From contig JFHB01000054.1 of NCBI GenBank assembly GCA_000729835.1, positions 1 through 64,000 on the forward strand: a stretch of DNA of 64,000 bases, read 5' to 3'. The DNA is from Atkinsonella hypoxylon (taxonomy: Eukaryota; Ascomycota; Sordariomycetes; Hypocreales; Clavicipitaceae). Under the pieces are notes generated by a model. It ran no database searches. It was not told where the DNA came from and saw only the letters and a program-made list of their open reading frames with translations. Positions 35,172-47,036 of this stretch are shown one piece after another; the stretch's first letter is position 1; every line of letters begins with the position of its first letter. The translations under genes and the position numbers were made by a program.

Positions 35172-35821
35172 AGCTTCTATTTTTGTCTGTAGCCGACCTG
35201 ACCGCTGTGGTTCTTTTTTTTTTTTTTTTTTTCTTTTTTCGGGCACTCTAGCTGGAAATGGGTTCGTGATGTGACTGACGGATGGATGCACATGCACAGC
35301 CTTCCTGGTTCGATTTCGTGGCCTGCCCCCTTTGCAGATCAGTGCGGCAACGCTACGCCGTTCAGCTGAATGCAGGCGAACCGTGTATCTTGGTGGAGAC
35401 TGTCTTTGTACGACAGGGGTTATCCGGCCCAATGCAGCATTCGCCTTTCGGCACGACTAACTAATTCAACTGGGCAGCTCAGCCTGAGTGAGTATTGTGG
35501 GGTCTCTGACGTTGTACGGAATACATGGACTAGGATTTTAACCTCTTGGCCACACATACATGCACTTTGCGGGAAAAAAAAAAAAAGGAGAGATGAGTTG
35601 ACGATTATTTTAAACCAAAAACGGTGCACAATTTTTTTGGAAATTATTTCCTGCCATTTTATTATTCTATATTGCGCTATAGTGCGCTTAGGACAGGCGT
35701 ACTTGAATGTACAATGTTATTGGCTGGAACAGCACATATAGCCCAGAGCCCCACACCACGTCGAGTTTCTTGAATCAGGTAATTCATTATTTTCTTTGAT
35801 ATTGACAAGCTAGCTGCAGGA
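35172..35821. other. Interval between tRNA-Gly and the dioxygenase gene
   Basis: 0.65 kb with a long T-tract (35213-35232) and an A-run near 35,575-35,586. No gene is supported. It contains the 3' flank of the dioxygenase gene. Confidence 0.5.
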
Positions 35822-36772
35822 CTAGGCAAACGGAGCAGCATCCCATCTTACTCTCCGCAAGTGCCTCTCCGGGTCTTTGACATGGTCCCTCGCGTGCAGC
35901 CACCTCCGGTTATCCAGCAGGATGACACTCCCAGCAGGTAGATTCTCGGCCTTGAGGTGAGCAACGGCAGGTGCGCTTGCGTCGGCGCTTCGCAGCGCGC
36001 CATTCAACTCCTCGAGGGCCCTCTCTGCCTCGCTTGTGAGCGGCGACAGGATGTCCTGCCGCAGACGCATGATCTCATGACCGCCGCTCGTCGTGACCAC
36101 TTTTCCAATAATGTGGTCTCGGGCAGGGTCCTTGATGAACTCTCTCGGGATGGAGATCCTAAAGTGTGGTTCTTGCAGGGCTCGTCGCGTAGACGGGGAC
36201 AGACGCTCCAGGAGTCTTGCGACACTCATGATGGAGAAGGTGCCGCCCCCGAAGCGGTCGTGCTGTAGGACATGGAGAGCGATGTAACGAGGCACGGACT
36301 CTTCGTAGCTGCAGTCTGTGTGCCAGGGGAACTCGGCCATGGTCTCGCTGCGGGCCTGGTGGTTGGCCGTCTGGAAGTCGTGCTGGGAGGGCCGCACGTC
36401 CCAGAACCAGCCGCGGGATGCGCTGTGCGAGATGGGCAGCTTGTGGCCGTGGCCGTGGCGCTGGTTCCGGTTGAGGTTGATGATGAGGCTCTGCAGGTAG
36501 CGGCTTTCCGGGTCGGGGAACTCGAGCGTTACTTTGAGCACGCCTTGGGAGGCGAGATGGGAGGAGACGAGGTCGACGTGCTGCTTGGTGCTGGTGGAAG
36601 AGAGCGTCTTGGCTGCGAGGTGAGGGATTCGCGTGGCAGGATGGGGGAGGGTGGGGTGGAACGATGGGGATATTGATGACAGGGAAGATGAGATGGAGGC
36701 CAGGCCTTGAAGGAGAGGTTTAGTCGAGAATGACCTCGTCAGACAGCGCATACTGGGCGGGTATGGTATCAT
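35822..36772 (-). CDS. TauD/TfdA-like Fe(II)/2-oxoglutarate-dependent dioxygenase
   Basis: A single-exon gene of 316 aa. The double-stranded beta-helix fold is indicated by the iron-binding HxD motif (His151-Thr-Asp153 in AEFPWHTDCSYE) and by the distal histidine in NRRWLHARDHVKDPERHLRR (His293, followed by arginines that would hold the 2-oxoglutarate carboxylate). FGGGTFSIMSVARLL after the HxD strand is also typical of fungal TauD-family members. The first 50 residues are Ser/Arg-rich without acids and could be a mitochondrial presequence or a poorly conserved extension; a second ATG lies seven codons in. The substrate is not predictable. Two kilobases away lies the 3' end of the polyketide synthase on the same strand, so a tailoring role is possible but unproven. 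Family members also act on taurine, carnitine precursors and unrelated compounds. Confidence 0.8.
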   Translation of the reverse strand: MIPYPPSMRCLTRSFSTKPLLQGLASISSSLSSISPSFHPTLPHPATRIPHLAAKTLSSTSTKQHVDLVSSHLASQGVLKVTLEFPDPESRYLQSLIINLNRNQRHGHGHKLPISHSASRGWFWDVRPSQHDFQTANHQARSETMAEFPWHTDCSYEESVPRYIALHVLQHDRFGGGTFSIMSVARLLERLSPSTRRALQEPHFRISIPREFIKDPARDHIIGKVVTTSGGHEIMRLRQDILSPLTSEAERALEELNGALRSADASAPAVAHLKAENLPAGSVILLDNRRWLHARDHVKDPERHLRRVRWDAAPFA

Positions 36773-38092
36773 GATGAGGTTGTGAGGTTGATTGCGACGC
36801 TGTGTTGGGCTTTCTGCGTAGAATCCTGCAGCATATATAATATATACGTCTGATGGACAAGAAGCGCGGAAGAGTCGCCACAGCTAATTTCCCAGTATAC
36901 CGTATCCCAGTACTGGATAGGACCCAGACAGGTTCCATTAAGATGGTCCTGGGTCTCGAATCTGCGCATAAGTCAGCCAGCAAGGACCTCCAATCAAGGT
37001 GGGATACGGAACTGGGACGGCATTCCTTTCTTTTCCAAAGCAGCTCAGGACCGTTCGGCATCACGTTGCCGTGACCCACGGAACAGATGATATTCTCGTT
37101 CCCGCCGCGAGACCCATGAATGCTGAACTTCCTGCACCCCAGCGGATTCTTCAGTATGGCCCGTCGTAGGCCGATTCCATCGTGAACATGGTCCATAGCT
37201 AAGTTTGTTCGCCTAGCGTGTGACGTATGACGCGGGTGCGGTGGAGAAAAGACGGCACAACAGGCGTCCGCGAAAAAAAAGGGGGAATATGGCGGACATC
37301 TGCGGAAGTTATTGCTTCGTTGGGATGGACAATTAAATTTGTCTGATCTCTTTGTCAGGACGGCCCACATAAGGAAGGGGTTGGAAAGCGCGTGTTCTTT
37401 TTTTCTTTTTTTCTTTTTTTTTTTTCGGTCAAGCTGCGTGGGAGTACGAGTTGCCGATGGCAGGTTGGGCAAGACGGAATGCTGTAGCTTCGGAAAATTT
37501 GAGACAAAACCGCTCGGCATCTTCGCGCGTTTCACTATTCTTAAATTGAAGCTTCTGTGGGCAAGCTTGTGTTGTCTGCAGGTTGTCTGCAGGTTGTCGA
37601 AGCGTGACGGCCTTTCGGATCAGCTCCGTGGTGGAACCTGGATGCCTGCCCGGATAATTTGACCCTTGGCCCGTATGCACCGGACTAGGGGGGGGGGGGT
37701 TCTTGTCCTACCTAGTCTCGTCTGAGGAAAGTGACAAGTACAGTTCCTTCATCTTTTGCATAGTTGTTAGGGACTTTCATCTTTGATTAAAATCGAGTTG
37801 CCTCCAGATGTCATGGTGTCATATGGGGAGCAGTCCAGGACTCCTTGACTCCTTGACTCCTCGACTCCCTACCCAGTTCGAGTCGAGGGCAGAAAAAGCG
37901 GGGCATGCCAACGCAACTAAAACAGAAGGAGCACCTTAACCGCTTGCGGGGACCTTCCAACCAAGGGGCAAAAAAGGTCCTTAGCATAGCTCTTATGACA
38001 AGGGCCTTGCAAATTACCGGATGATGCATATTGTACAGTGACGTAGCCGATTCCCTATGAGAACGGGCTACGCTGAAAGGGGAGACACAACC

Positions 38093-38126
<34 letters not shown>

Positions 38127-38720
38127 GCAGAAGAATGGGGACACTTGCTCATCGTAATTGACTTATTCGGACCGTCCACCCAGCTCGACAGCCCGGCACA
38201 CACAGCACACACAGCACACACAGCACACACAGCACACACGGCACACACGGCATCCATCGCCGGATGCCTACCGACCTCGTACTTGTTTCTGCTGAATGTG
38301 AACTACGTGCAGTTCGTGCGGCTAACGCTGTCTGACATTGCGGGCTTGGTTTCAAGGATTAGCCTGCAACGTATTAAACATGTAGACGTTCATGTTTTGT
38401 GTACATGTGAGGAAGAACGGAGATCGTGGTACACAGATATATGAGATGATTTACTTGAAAAACACGCTGGCACACCGGCAAACGACGTAATTCAGCCATT
38501 AGTTCCATCTAGAATTTCCATCCACGACGTCCAAAGCATAAAACGAATTGCGAACCAGTGATGCGCGACGCAAGCAATACCCCGTATCGTCGTTCAGTGT
38601 AATCTAGTAAAACGGCCCCATCACACCCTCTCCGCGACCTCCCTTTACCAACGAGAATGAAACAAGCCAGCAAGTACAAGCCAACACCCAGATTCGCCAG
38701 CATACCACCGCCATTCGCCC
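36773..38720. other. Intergenic interval with homopolymer and short tandem repeats
   Basis: Two kilobases upstream of the dioxygenase and downstream of the PKS. It carries a T-rich tract (about 37,395-37,424), a G-run (37,688-37,699), a CTCCTTGA-type repeat (about 37,838-37,868), an A-tract of more than 25 bases (about 38,093-38,121) and a 9-bp tandem repeat (38,196-38,250). The longest open frame (36720-37535, minus) has no domain and runs through a T-tract, so it is not called. Confidence 0.55.
38196..38250. repeat. GCACACACA 9-bp tandem repeat, six copies
   Basis: Six head-to-tail copies of GCACACACA, the last two ending in G. On the minus strand it opens a meaningless Cys-Ala-Val repeat frame. 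It is intergenic, between the PKS and the dioxygenase gene. Confidence 0.8.
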
Positions 38721-41700
38721 TCAAAAGTTCAGCCCAATCCGCGATTTCTGCAGGATGAGCCCCGCCAGCTTCAGGAGGCTATCGCTCGTCAACAGCTCGA
38801 GCACCTGCAAGTGAGCAAGCAGCTCCTTGCTAATCCAGTTGCGCAGCTCGATGGCGTTGAGCGAGTCGAGCCCGCACGCCGTCACGGACGACTCAAAGTC
38901 GAGATCCTCCTCGTTCACAAGCAGAATGGCCGAGAGCTTCTTGATCAGGCCCAGCGCCACCGCTTCCTCGGCCTCCTGCGCACAGCGAGCGGCCGAGACG
39001 ACCTGCTTGATGGAAACGGCTTGCGCCGCGTCGACCTCGTGGCCCGTCGAGGCCGCCTTGACCAGGTTGGCGAACCGGGCGTCGTGGATGGCGTAAGGCG
39101 GCCGCGCGCTGTTCTCGATAGTGAGCCCGGTCAGGATCTGGCAGTCGGGCGACCAGTTGGCGAAGCCTGCGATGGCGGCGGTCAGCAGCGCGTGCAGCTC
39201 AGCTTCGTCGGCCGTGTTGCCCTTGAGGGTGCTCATGACGATGCCGCGGCGCTCGGCATTCTCGCTCAGGTAGCCGACGTCGTCCATGGCCGGCAGGTCG
39301 ATTGCGACGCCTGGCAGGCCGTGGGCGCGCCGGTGCTTGGCCAGACTGTCGAGGAAGGTGTTGGCAGCTGCGTACGCAGCCTGGCCCTTGTTTCCGATGA
39401 TGCCGGCAATCGAGGAGAGAAGGATGAAGAAGTCCAGCTTCTGGCCGAGAAGAGCTTGGTGCGCATTCCATGCGCCTGCGACCTTGGACTGCACCACTGC
39501 GTCAAAGTCTGCGAACTGCATCTTCTCAAAGAGCATATCCTGGACGGGGGCGCAAAGCGGAAAGAGGTTTTTTTTGTCAGTGCCGGTTTGGTCTCTCTTG
39601 TTTCATGACATGAAATGGGAACAAGGTAACTTGACTTACTCGGAGAACCATGGTAGCGTGTACCACGCCGCGGATAGGACGAACAGATGACGCGCATTCC
39701 TTGAGAGTAGCGTCAAGACTGCTGGAGTCGGCGATGTCGCAGGCTCTTACGTGAATCTTCGACCCGGACGCTCCGAGGTCGCGGATGAGTTCCTCCACCT
39801 TGCTGTTCGTGCCGCTACGAGACATCAAGATCACGCTGCCGGCACCCTTGTGCACCATCCACCTGGCCAGAGACCGACCGATACCCCCTGTGCCTCCGAG
39901 AATCACGTACGATGCGTCTCCGGAGAAGATGTCCTTCTTCACGTCAAGGTGTGTGGCCCTGACCTGATCCTGAGCATGGTGAGTCAGAACAAGCTTGCCC
40001 GTTGTCTTACCTCCCTGCAACAGTCGAAGCGCTTTCTCCACGTCTGAGATGCCCATGGTCGTGATGGGATGAATCGGCCCAATCCTCTTCTGTTCCATTG
40101 CTGCCATCACTGACCTCATCACCCTGCCCATCATGCGTGGTCTCTCGGCAGCGAGGACCGTTAGGTCAACCGAGCTGAAAAGTGCATTCTGGTCGAAGCG
40201 CCTCATCTCGAGCCGGGTGTTGTTTGTAATGTCCCGCTTTCCAATCTCGACAAATCGCCCAAAGTGGCCGATGCAATCCCAAGTCTCGCGCAGCAGCTCA
40301 CCAGCCAGCGAGTTCAGAACAACATCGACGCCTTTACCCTCGGTCATGGCTCGGATTGCTGGTCCGAAACTGGTGCTACGGCTGTGGAAGATGTGATTGT
40401 CGGGAATGCCGTACTTCTCCATAATCAGCTGCTTCTTCTCTGTACTGCCGACCGTGGCCAAGACTTCGGCCCCCATCATCTGCGCGAGCTGGATCGCACA
40501 TTGTCCAACGCCGCCGGCCGCCGCATGGATGAGCACTCGCTCACCAGCCTCTAGATGCGCAATATCGACAAGCGCATAGTACGCGGTACAATAAGCAACG
40601 GGGATCGAGGCCGCAACTTCCATGGACATGTCATCCGGTATCTTTGCCGCACTGGTAGCTGGGCACCGAGCAAAGGTGCGATAGGCTCCAAGGGGCATAG
40701 CACAGACTCGATCACCTACAGCCAGAGATGTCACGGCCGAGCCAATTCTCGCAATTCTACCACTGCACTCGACCCCGATGTACGGGCTAGCGAGTTGGCC
40801 CATGCTAATGACGACATCTTTGAAGTTCATGCCAGTGGCCTCGACGGATATCTCGACCTCATCCTTGCCGAGCGGGGTTTCCTCGTCGTCTCTGAAGTAC
40901 AGAGTGTCCAGCGCACCGGGACGCTGGATGTCGAGCTTGAGGCGTCGGTTAGGCTGGTGGAATGGTTGAAGGTATGGGACGGACGCCTGCGTTTCACGCT
41001 GAATAAAGGTATTCAACTCCGCATCCTCAACTATGCGAGGTACAACAATCCCGCCGTCTTCTTCATAAAACTCCATGTTCATGACCTCTTCTGATTGGTG
41101 GACGAGCATGTGTTGGAAGGTTTCGGTGACAAGAAGTGCTTGCTCAGATGCCGTTAGTTTGCTGGAAGCATCCAAGTCAAGCGTTGCAATCTGCTTGCCC
41201 ATTTCCGATCGAATTGTTCGAATCAGACCCAAAGCCATATTGCGATGTGGGTTCTGTGCATTCTTGAAAGCGCCAGACGTGACCCAGAGGAACGTGCCAG
41301 AGCTGATTAGGATCTGTTGAACTCTGTCGAACAGGCCTGCTGTCATCTTCTCGAACACGGAGCAGTCTAATTCGTAAAGGTTAATAATGCATGTCTTATT
41401 TGCGACAACAACATCGTCGAGAGAGCTGACTGTAGGGGATTGTCCTGTTCGAAGCTCGATAGTTTCCACCAAGGCACTGATGAGGGGGTCAGTTGATGAA
41501 CGGCAGGTCAGTAGGACGACATCCTTGGCATCACGCCGGACATCCGACTTGACAGTGGCTCCATTCGTGGCGTGACCGTTTGTGACCACTTCATTTCGTT
41601 GGCCATGTCCGTTTACTGTATCTCCATTAGCGTGTGTTCCAGTGGTGGCAGCAGTGTCGGCCTCGGTAGTTGACTTGGAGACAGTTTCGTCAGCAATTGG

Positions 41701-44700
41701 ACTCCACTTTGTTCTGTATCCAAGTTTCTTCGCTTCCAGAGTATCAAGGGTGTCATCCTTGACAGGACTGACTTCAAACCCTTTGATAATGACGGACGGC
41801 TCGTCAGGGCTGCGGCAGTCCAAAGCCTGGATCAGGACCTCTGTTGTCGTGGGCTTAGAGAGATCAGTCTTGCCGTGGACGTAGACATCAAACTGGGCGC
41901 CGGCTTCTGAAGAAAACTTCTTCTGCAACTGCAGCTCCCTCGCAGCCGACGGCATATACAGGCATGGCATAACGCCACGACCAGCACCGAGAACAATGAA
42001 AGTATGCTGGAACAGGAGATCCAAGAACGCAGCGTTGATGATGGTATTGGTCTGATACTTCTCAGGCATAGTGGCCGCAGTATCTGGAATGACTACTCCG
42101 CCAATGCCATGCTCCAGGTCATCACAAGCTGTGATGCTGTGGATGTTCTGCAGGGTCGGCCCGTAGCCTGCCCCCTTTTCTCGCAATTCACTGTAGAATG
42201 CAGTGGTAGGTAGCTCGGTCTGGCAAACCTTCTTAGCCTTGGCAACAAGATCAGCCGCCTCATTGATCGCGACAGTGCAGATCCGGTTGGCCTCTTCATG
42301 CTTGGAGACACCAATCAGACCACGGGCATGCTCAGTCCAACCCCGGCTGGCATGATGGGAGTGAACACGAAACTCATCCCACTTATCCGAATAGGAGCGA
42401 GTTCCCTCAGAGTATGCGCGCAAAGTTGTAATCAGCTCATACTCTTCCTCATCTTGCATGAGCAAAGGACGGTTGACTTGCATTTCACGGATATTGAACT
42501 GGTCAAATTCGACGCCACGCATCGAGGCTCGCTGTGCAGCAGCCTCTACGCCCATGCTGACGAAACCAGAAAAGGGAAACGCAGTGAGTTCCTGCATCTT
42601 GTGGTCGCGCAGCCATGGAATCTCTTCCGTGCGAATAATGTTCCTCCAACTTGGCTCGAGATCGCTGCAGAGATTGGTCATCGTGCCAAGCAGGTCGTGG
42701 CGCGGGAAAGGCTTCAGCCTGTGCTCGCGGCTGACACGGCTCTCCCGCCAGTACTTCTGGGCAGTCCACGGATACGGGGCAAAGTTGGCGACAAGGCCTG
42801 GCTTGGGATCCAGCAGGTCTGGATTGACGGATGAAAAGTCCAGCATCGCGCCCTTTTTGAAAAGGTTGCCGGCAAGTGTGAGCATGCTTTTCGTTGCATT
42901 CTCTTCCCGCTTCAATGAGGGCAAGTACGTAATCTTCCTGGCCTTGTCACCCACAGCCTTTAGTACATGCTTAATGGGACCTTCCAGGGCAGAATGAGGT
43001 CCAATCTCGACCAAGACATCTGGCTCTTCGGTGCTGCAAAGCTCTTGCAGAGCTGTGGCGAAAAGAACCGGCTTCGTGAGGTTTTCGACCCAGTACGAAG
43101 CGTCCAACGCAGAAGCGTCCTTCAGCAGCTTGCCTTTGAGAGAAGCGTAGAACGCAACGTCCGTTGAGCTTGCATCAAGGTCTTGTATGCTATCCAGGTA
43201 CGACTCCGCGACTAACTCCATGTGGCGGGAGTGGTATGCAACCTCAACGTTGAGCTTGCGGTTGAAAATGCTCTCGGCCTCGAGTTTCGCGGCCAACTCA
43301 ACGATCGCAGCAGAGTCGCCAGACACTGTGACGGAATTGGGCGAGTTCTCGCAGGCGACCGTGCTGTATCCATTGCGTAGCGTCTTCATCAAGGGAGCAA
43401 TGGTTTCCATGCCAGCACCGACAGCCAACATAGCGCCATCAGGCGTGTCCGTCGCAGCGAGCATCTTGGCCACGGCGCGGCCTCTATTGAAAGCAGCGGA
43501 CAGAGCGTTCCTGAAAGACAGGGCACCAGAGGCGTACGCAGCACCAATTTCTCCGCTAGAATGCCCGACGACAGATGAGGGCTTGACGCCCCATGACCGA
43601 AGGAGATTGACCAAGCCCAGTTGCACAGCAGTGCAAACTGGCTGACTTAGGTAAGCCTTATTGACCTGTGAGTCCTCCTTGGAGCGAGAAAGTTCCTCAA
43701 GGAGAGAAAACTCTGCACCGAGCTTCCTCAGTGTGTCATCGGCGTCACGAATGGTGGAAGCAAAGACATGATGCGAGTCCATCAACTCCCGACCCATGGC
43801 ATACCATTGCGCACCCTGTCCAGTGAAGACAAAAGTAATCTTGGGGTTTCGTAAAGCTCGCACAGGCTTCATTTCAGGGCTATTGAGACAGTGTGTCAAA
43901 TCAGTGGTTGTCGAGCCTACCATGACAGAGCGCCAAGGCAAGTGTGACCTTCTGTCATTCAGAGTATACGCAATGTCTCGAATGAGGTGTTTCTCGAATA
44001 CTCCTGGATGTCGCTCGAGGTACACACCAAGTTGCTGGTTCCGGCGCTTGGCGGCTTCCTCATCGTTGGCCGAGAGAACAAACAACCGCATGGCCGTGGG
44101 GGCCGGTGGCAGCAACCGCTGCGAGATTGGTTGATGTCTCTCTAAGACGCAATGAGCATTAGATCCGCCGAACCCAAAGTTGTTAATGCTGATAAAGCGC
44201 TTGTCTTTAGGCCAGGGGCGAACACTAGTAGCGACCTGCTCTTGTTAGCTAAACAGATCGTTGTGTAACGCGCGGTCGGATGGACAGAATCTCACCTTCA
44301 TATTCCACCTTTTCAGGGGAATCTCCGGGTTCTCTGTTTCGAAGTTGGCATTTGGCAAAATAAACCCTTTTTCGAGCATCAACGAGGCCTTAATCATCGA
44401 TACGATGCCACTTGTGGGCTCAAGATGACCGACATTCGACTTCACCGATCCGACGTACAATGGCCGGTTTGGTGTGCGGCCTTCTCCGAAGACAGCGTGA
44501 ATAGCGCGTGCCTCAAGAGGATCGCCGACTTTCGTCCCGGTACCATGAGCCTCGACGAAACCGCAGGCTTGGGGGTCAATACCACTCTTGGCATACACCT
44601 CGCGGATCAATTTCTCTTGGGCTTCAGGGTTCGGCGCTGTGATACCAACCGTGCGACCATCTTGATTGATTCCGGTATTGCGGATGACGGACCAGATCTT

Positions 44701-45613
44701 GTCGTTGTCTTCCATGGCACGGAGAAGAGGTTTGAGAATAAGGCAGCCTGTACCCTCGCCTCGAGCGAAGCCAGACTTGGCACGATGATCAAAGGCGTAG
44801 GTCGTGCCGTGCTCAGACAGCAATCTGTGCATGTGCAGGCTTAGTTAGAATTCTTCACATGTATGGTGACTATTCTGTAACACACCTATTTGTAGACAAG
44901 GAGGCAATGTGGTCAGGTGCGAGATTGAGTCGCGATGAAGCAACCACCGCTTGCTCACTCTCTCCGGACCGAATACTTTGAACAGCGAGATGGACGGCAT
45001 GCAACCCTGAAGAACACGCTGTATCAACAGCAAAACAGGGGCCTCTCAGATCGAAGAAGTGAGCAATTCGACCGGCGAGAATAGATTGATGATTGCCGGT
45101 CGCATCGAACATGGGAACCGTGTCCAAATCTCTCAATGAACCAAGATGGTAGTCTGACGGAGAGGCGCCGACAAATACGGCCATGTTCTGCCCAGCAATA
45201 GCCTCCTTGCGGATGCCAGCGCTCTCCATCGCCTCGTAAGTGCATTCTAACAGCTGTCGCTGCTGAGGATCTAGAAGATTATAAGCAATCACGACTTGAA
45301 ATCAGCTCGGCTTTCTTTGTTTCTGGTACATACCCATGGCTTGAGCCTCCGCTTGTGTGATATTGAAAAATGTCGCGTCAAACTCGCTAATGTCATGCTT
45401 GAGAAAATAGCCGCCTACGCTATTGAAACATCCTTTCTTCTCTGGGTTAGGATGCCAATAAGCCTCCTTGGAGAATCTGTCCTTGGGCAATTCGCACCAT
45501 CCACTGCGAGCTCGGGACATGAGCGTCCAAAAGTCGTCCAAAGTCGACACATCACCAGGGAGGCGGCATGACATGCCCACAATGGCAACGGGCTCCATGT
45601 TCAACTCCATCAT
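38721..45613 (-). CDS. Highly reducing iterative type I polyketide synthase (KS-AT-DH-ER-KR-ACP)
   Basis: Builds a reduced polyketide from malonyl units. Exons on the complement are 45613-45334, 45270-44886, 44824-44296, 44235-39640 and 39539-38721, with introns of 63, 61, 60 and 100 nt. Phases agree, giving 2,202 aa. Domains in order: KS (about 8-430; catalytic Cys179 in DTACSSG, EAHGTGT, VGHLEP); AT (about 530-850; GQGAQW, Ser624 in GHSSGE); DH (about 905-1215; His943 in LRDHKM, Asp1137 in FLDLLFQ); a structural pseudo-KR; ER (about 1500-1810; GMNFKD, HAAAGGVGQ); KR (about 1840-2080; GGTGGIG, SS...Y with Tyr1986 in QAAYAAAN); ACP (Ser2156 in GLDSLNAIEL). No C-methyltransferase is present: only a 40-residue Thr/Asn/Gly-rich linker (about 1250-1290) lies where it would be. 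There is also no thioesterase or reductase, so release needs another protein; the divergent FSH hydrolase gene is the obvious candidate. All catalytic residues I can see are intact. The product cannot be predicted. Confidence 0.93.
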
Positions 45614-47036
45614 GTAGATATAGACTCAAGAGTGGGAGAGAGCTTATCAGTGACTTTTGACCGGGAGAAGTGACAAAGTGACGAGAACTATGCAGTCGAG
45701 ATCAAGAGACTCCCACAAGCTTGTGAATTTGGACGCCCTGTGTGATCCTTTATACTGCGTCTTTCTTGTCGAACACCGTACTTGCTGGTCTCACCATAAT
45801 TATCACAGCATTCGACAGCAAACCTCCCAGCACCAATTATAGGGTTGCCCAATACCAAAGCGTCGGGTATTGGGAATGATATAGTACGCTAGGTATGCTG
45901 GTACCCCTAAACCTTGAAGGCGACGGGTATTAATCGCTGAAAACAATATCTGAAAGCGAATTCTAGAGTAACATACCACACAAGTCTCGCGAATGAAGCC
46001 GAAAATTACCCCATCAGTTAATTGATGGGCTTCATGACGGCAATGTCTCACGTTCCTGGAACATAAAACTCAAAACAGACGGCTTGTGAAAACACGGCAT
46101 TGCCCTTACTGGCATGTACTTTTCCGTCTGCCTTTGTGTCTCACACCTTAATGTACCTAAATTTGTAATCTTGTCCGTCCTTTTCACATTCCAAGTCCGA
46201 TTCGGTATCCCGCAATAGGCCACGTGGTTGCAGACTCGCATATCCGCATTTTGCTTCGTGGTTTTGCTTTTTGCCCTTTTTTCGCGATTGGGCTTCTGCC
46301 ATTGCTGTATTTCAATTCTATAGGTATGAATGGCGGACAGGCTCGCCTCAGCAATGCTGTTCTTTGCAAGCTGTACACTTTCGCATACCCATTCCCTGGA
46401 CTTTGTACATAGTTTACGTGGGGGGGGAAGGAACACAATGGAAGTCGATAAGGCAAGAGAGCAGAGACAAGAAATCCTTTGTTAGAGGGGCTCGAGATTC
46501 TGCTGCAGCCGACTTTGATCGCGAGAGAATAGACGGTTCGACGTGCTACGCACCTTATGCGTGACTGATACCGTCGCCGTAAACTGTTTGGCAGCGACAG
46601 CGGTCGGAATGAAGATGTTGATCCAAGCCCTGTGATAATGGATACGGTGGCGATCGCTCCAAAGACGACAGAGAAAGATCCACATAGTTCCGCATGCGGA
46701 TGTTTATGCTCTAAACAAAGCTACAACGAGTAATGACGGTATCATTACGTCAGAAATCCGACCACATGAGGAGCGAAATATACAAGAGAAGCTGGTGAAT
46801 TACACTTTGCTCAGGGCGATGTGGGCAGCTATTATCCGTCAGTGTACATAACTAATATGGCTTGCCTCCACGCTCTTGGTGAGGAATGAGAACATCAGCG
46901 TACTTATGGCCGCCCGACACTCGTCTCTTTCCTTGTTCCATCAACTCGTTCCTGTTTACAGTCTTCCACCTCCTTTCGTTCTCTATATCACCCAATAGCC
47001 GAAGCAGATTTGATAGACTGTAAGACAAGTGTCAAG
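45614..47036. promoter_or_regulatory. Shared divergent promoter region of PKS and FSH hydrolase
   Basis: 1.42 kb separates the start codons of two divergently transcribed genes, which is typical of co-regulated genes in fungal metabolite clusters. It contains a perfect 9-bp inverted repeat CCCAATACC (45848-45856) / GGTATTGGG (45866-45874) and, overlapping it, the motif GCGTCGGGTATT, repeated as GCGACGGGTATT at about 45,920. These are plausible sites for a cluster regulator, but no regulator gene is in the window. No open frame here looks coding. Confidence 0.5.

Noticed and set aside
36720..37535. 271-codon minus-strand frame just upstream of the dioxygenase
   Set aside because: Runs through a T-tract read as poly-Lys and shows no domain; it overlaps the start of the well-supported dioxygenase in another frame.
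38811..39608. 265-codon plus-strand frame
   Set aside because: Antisense shadow of the PKS KR-ACP region.
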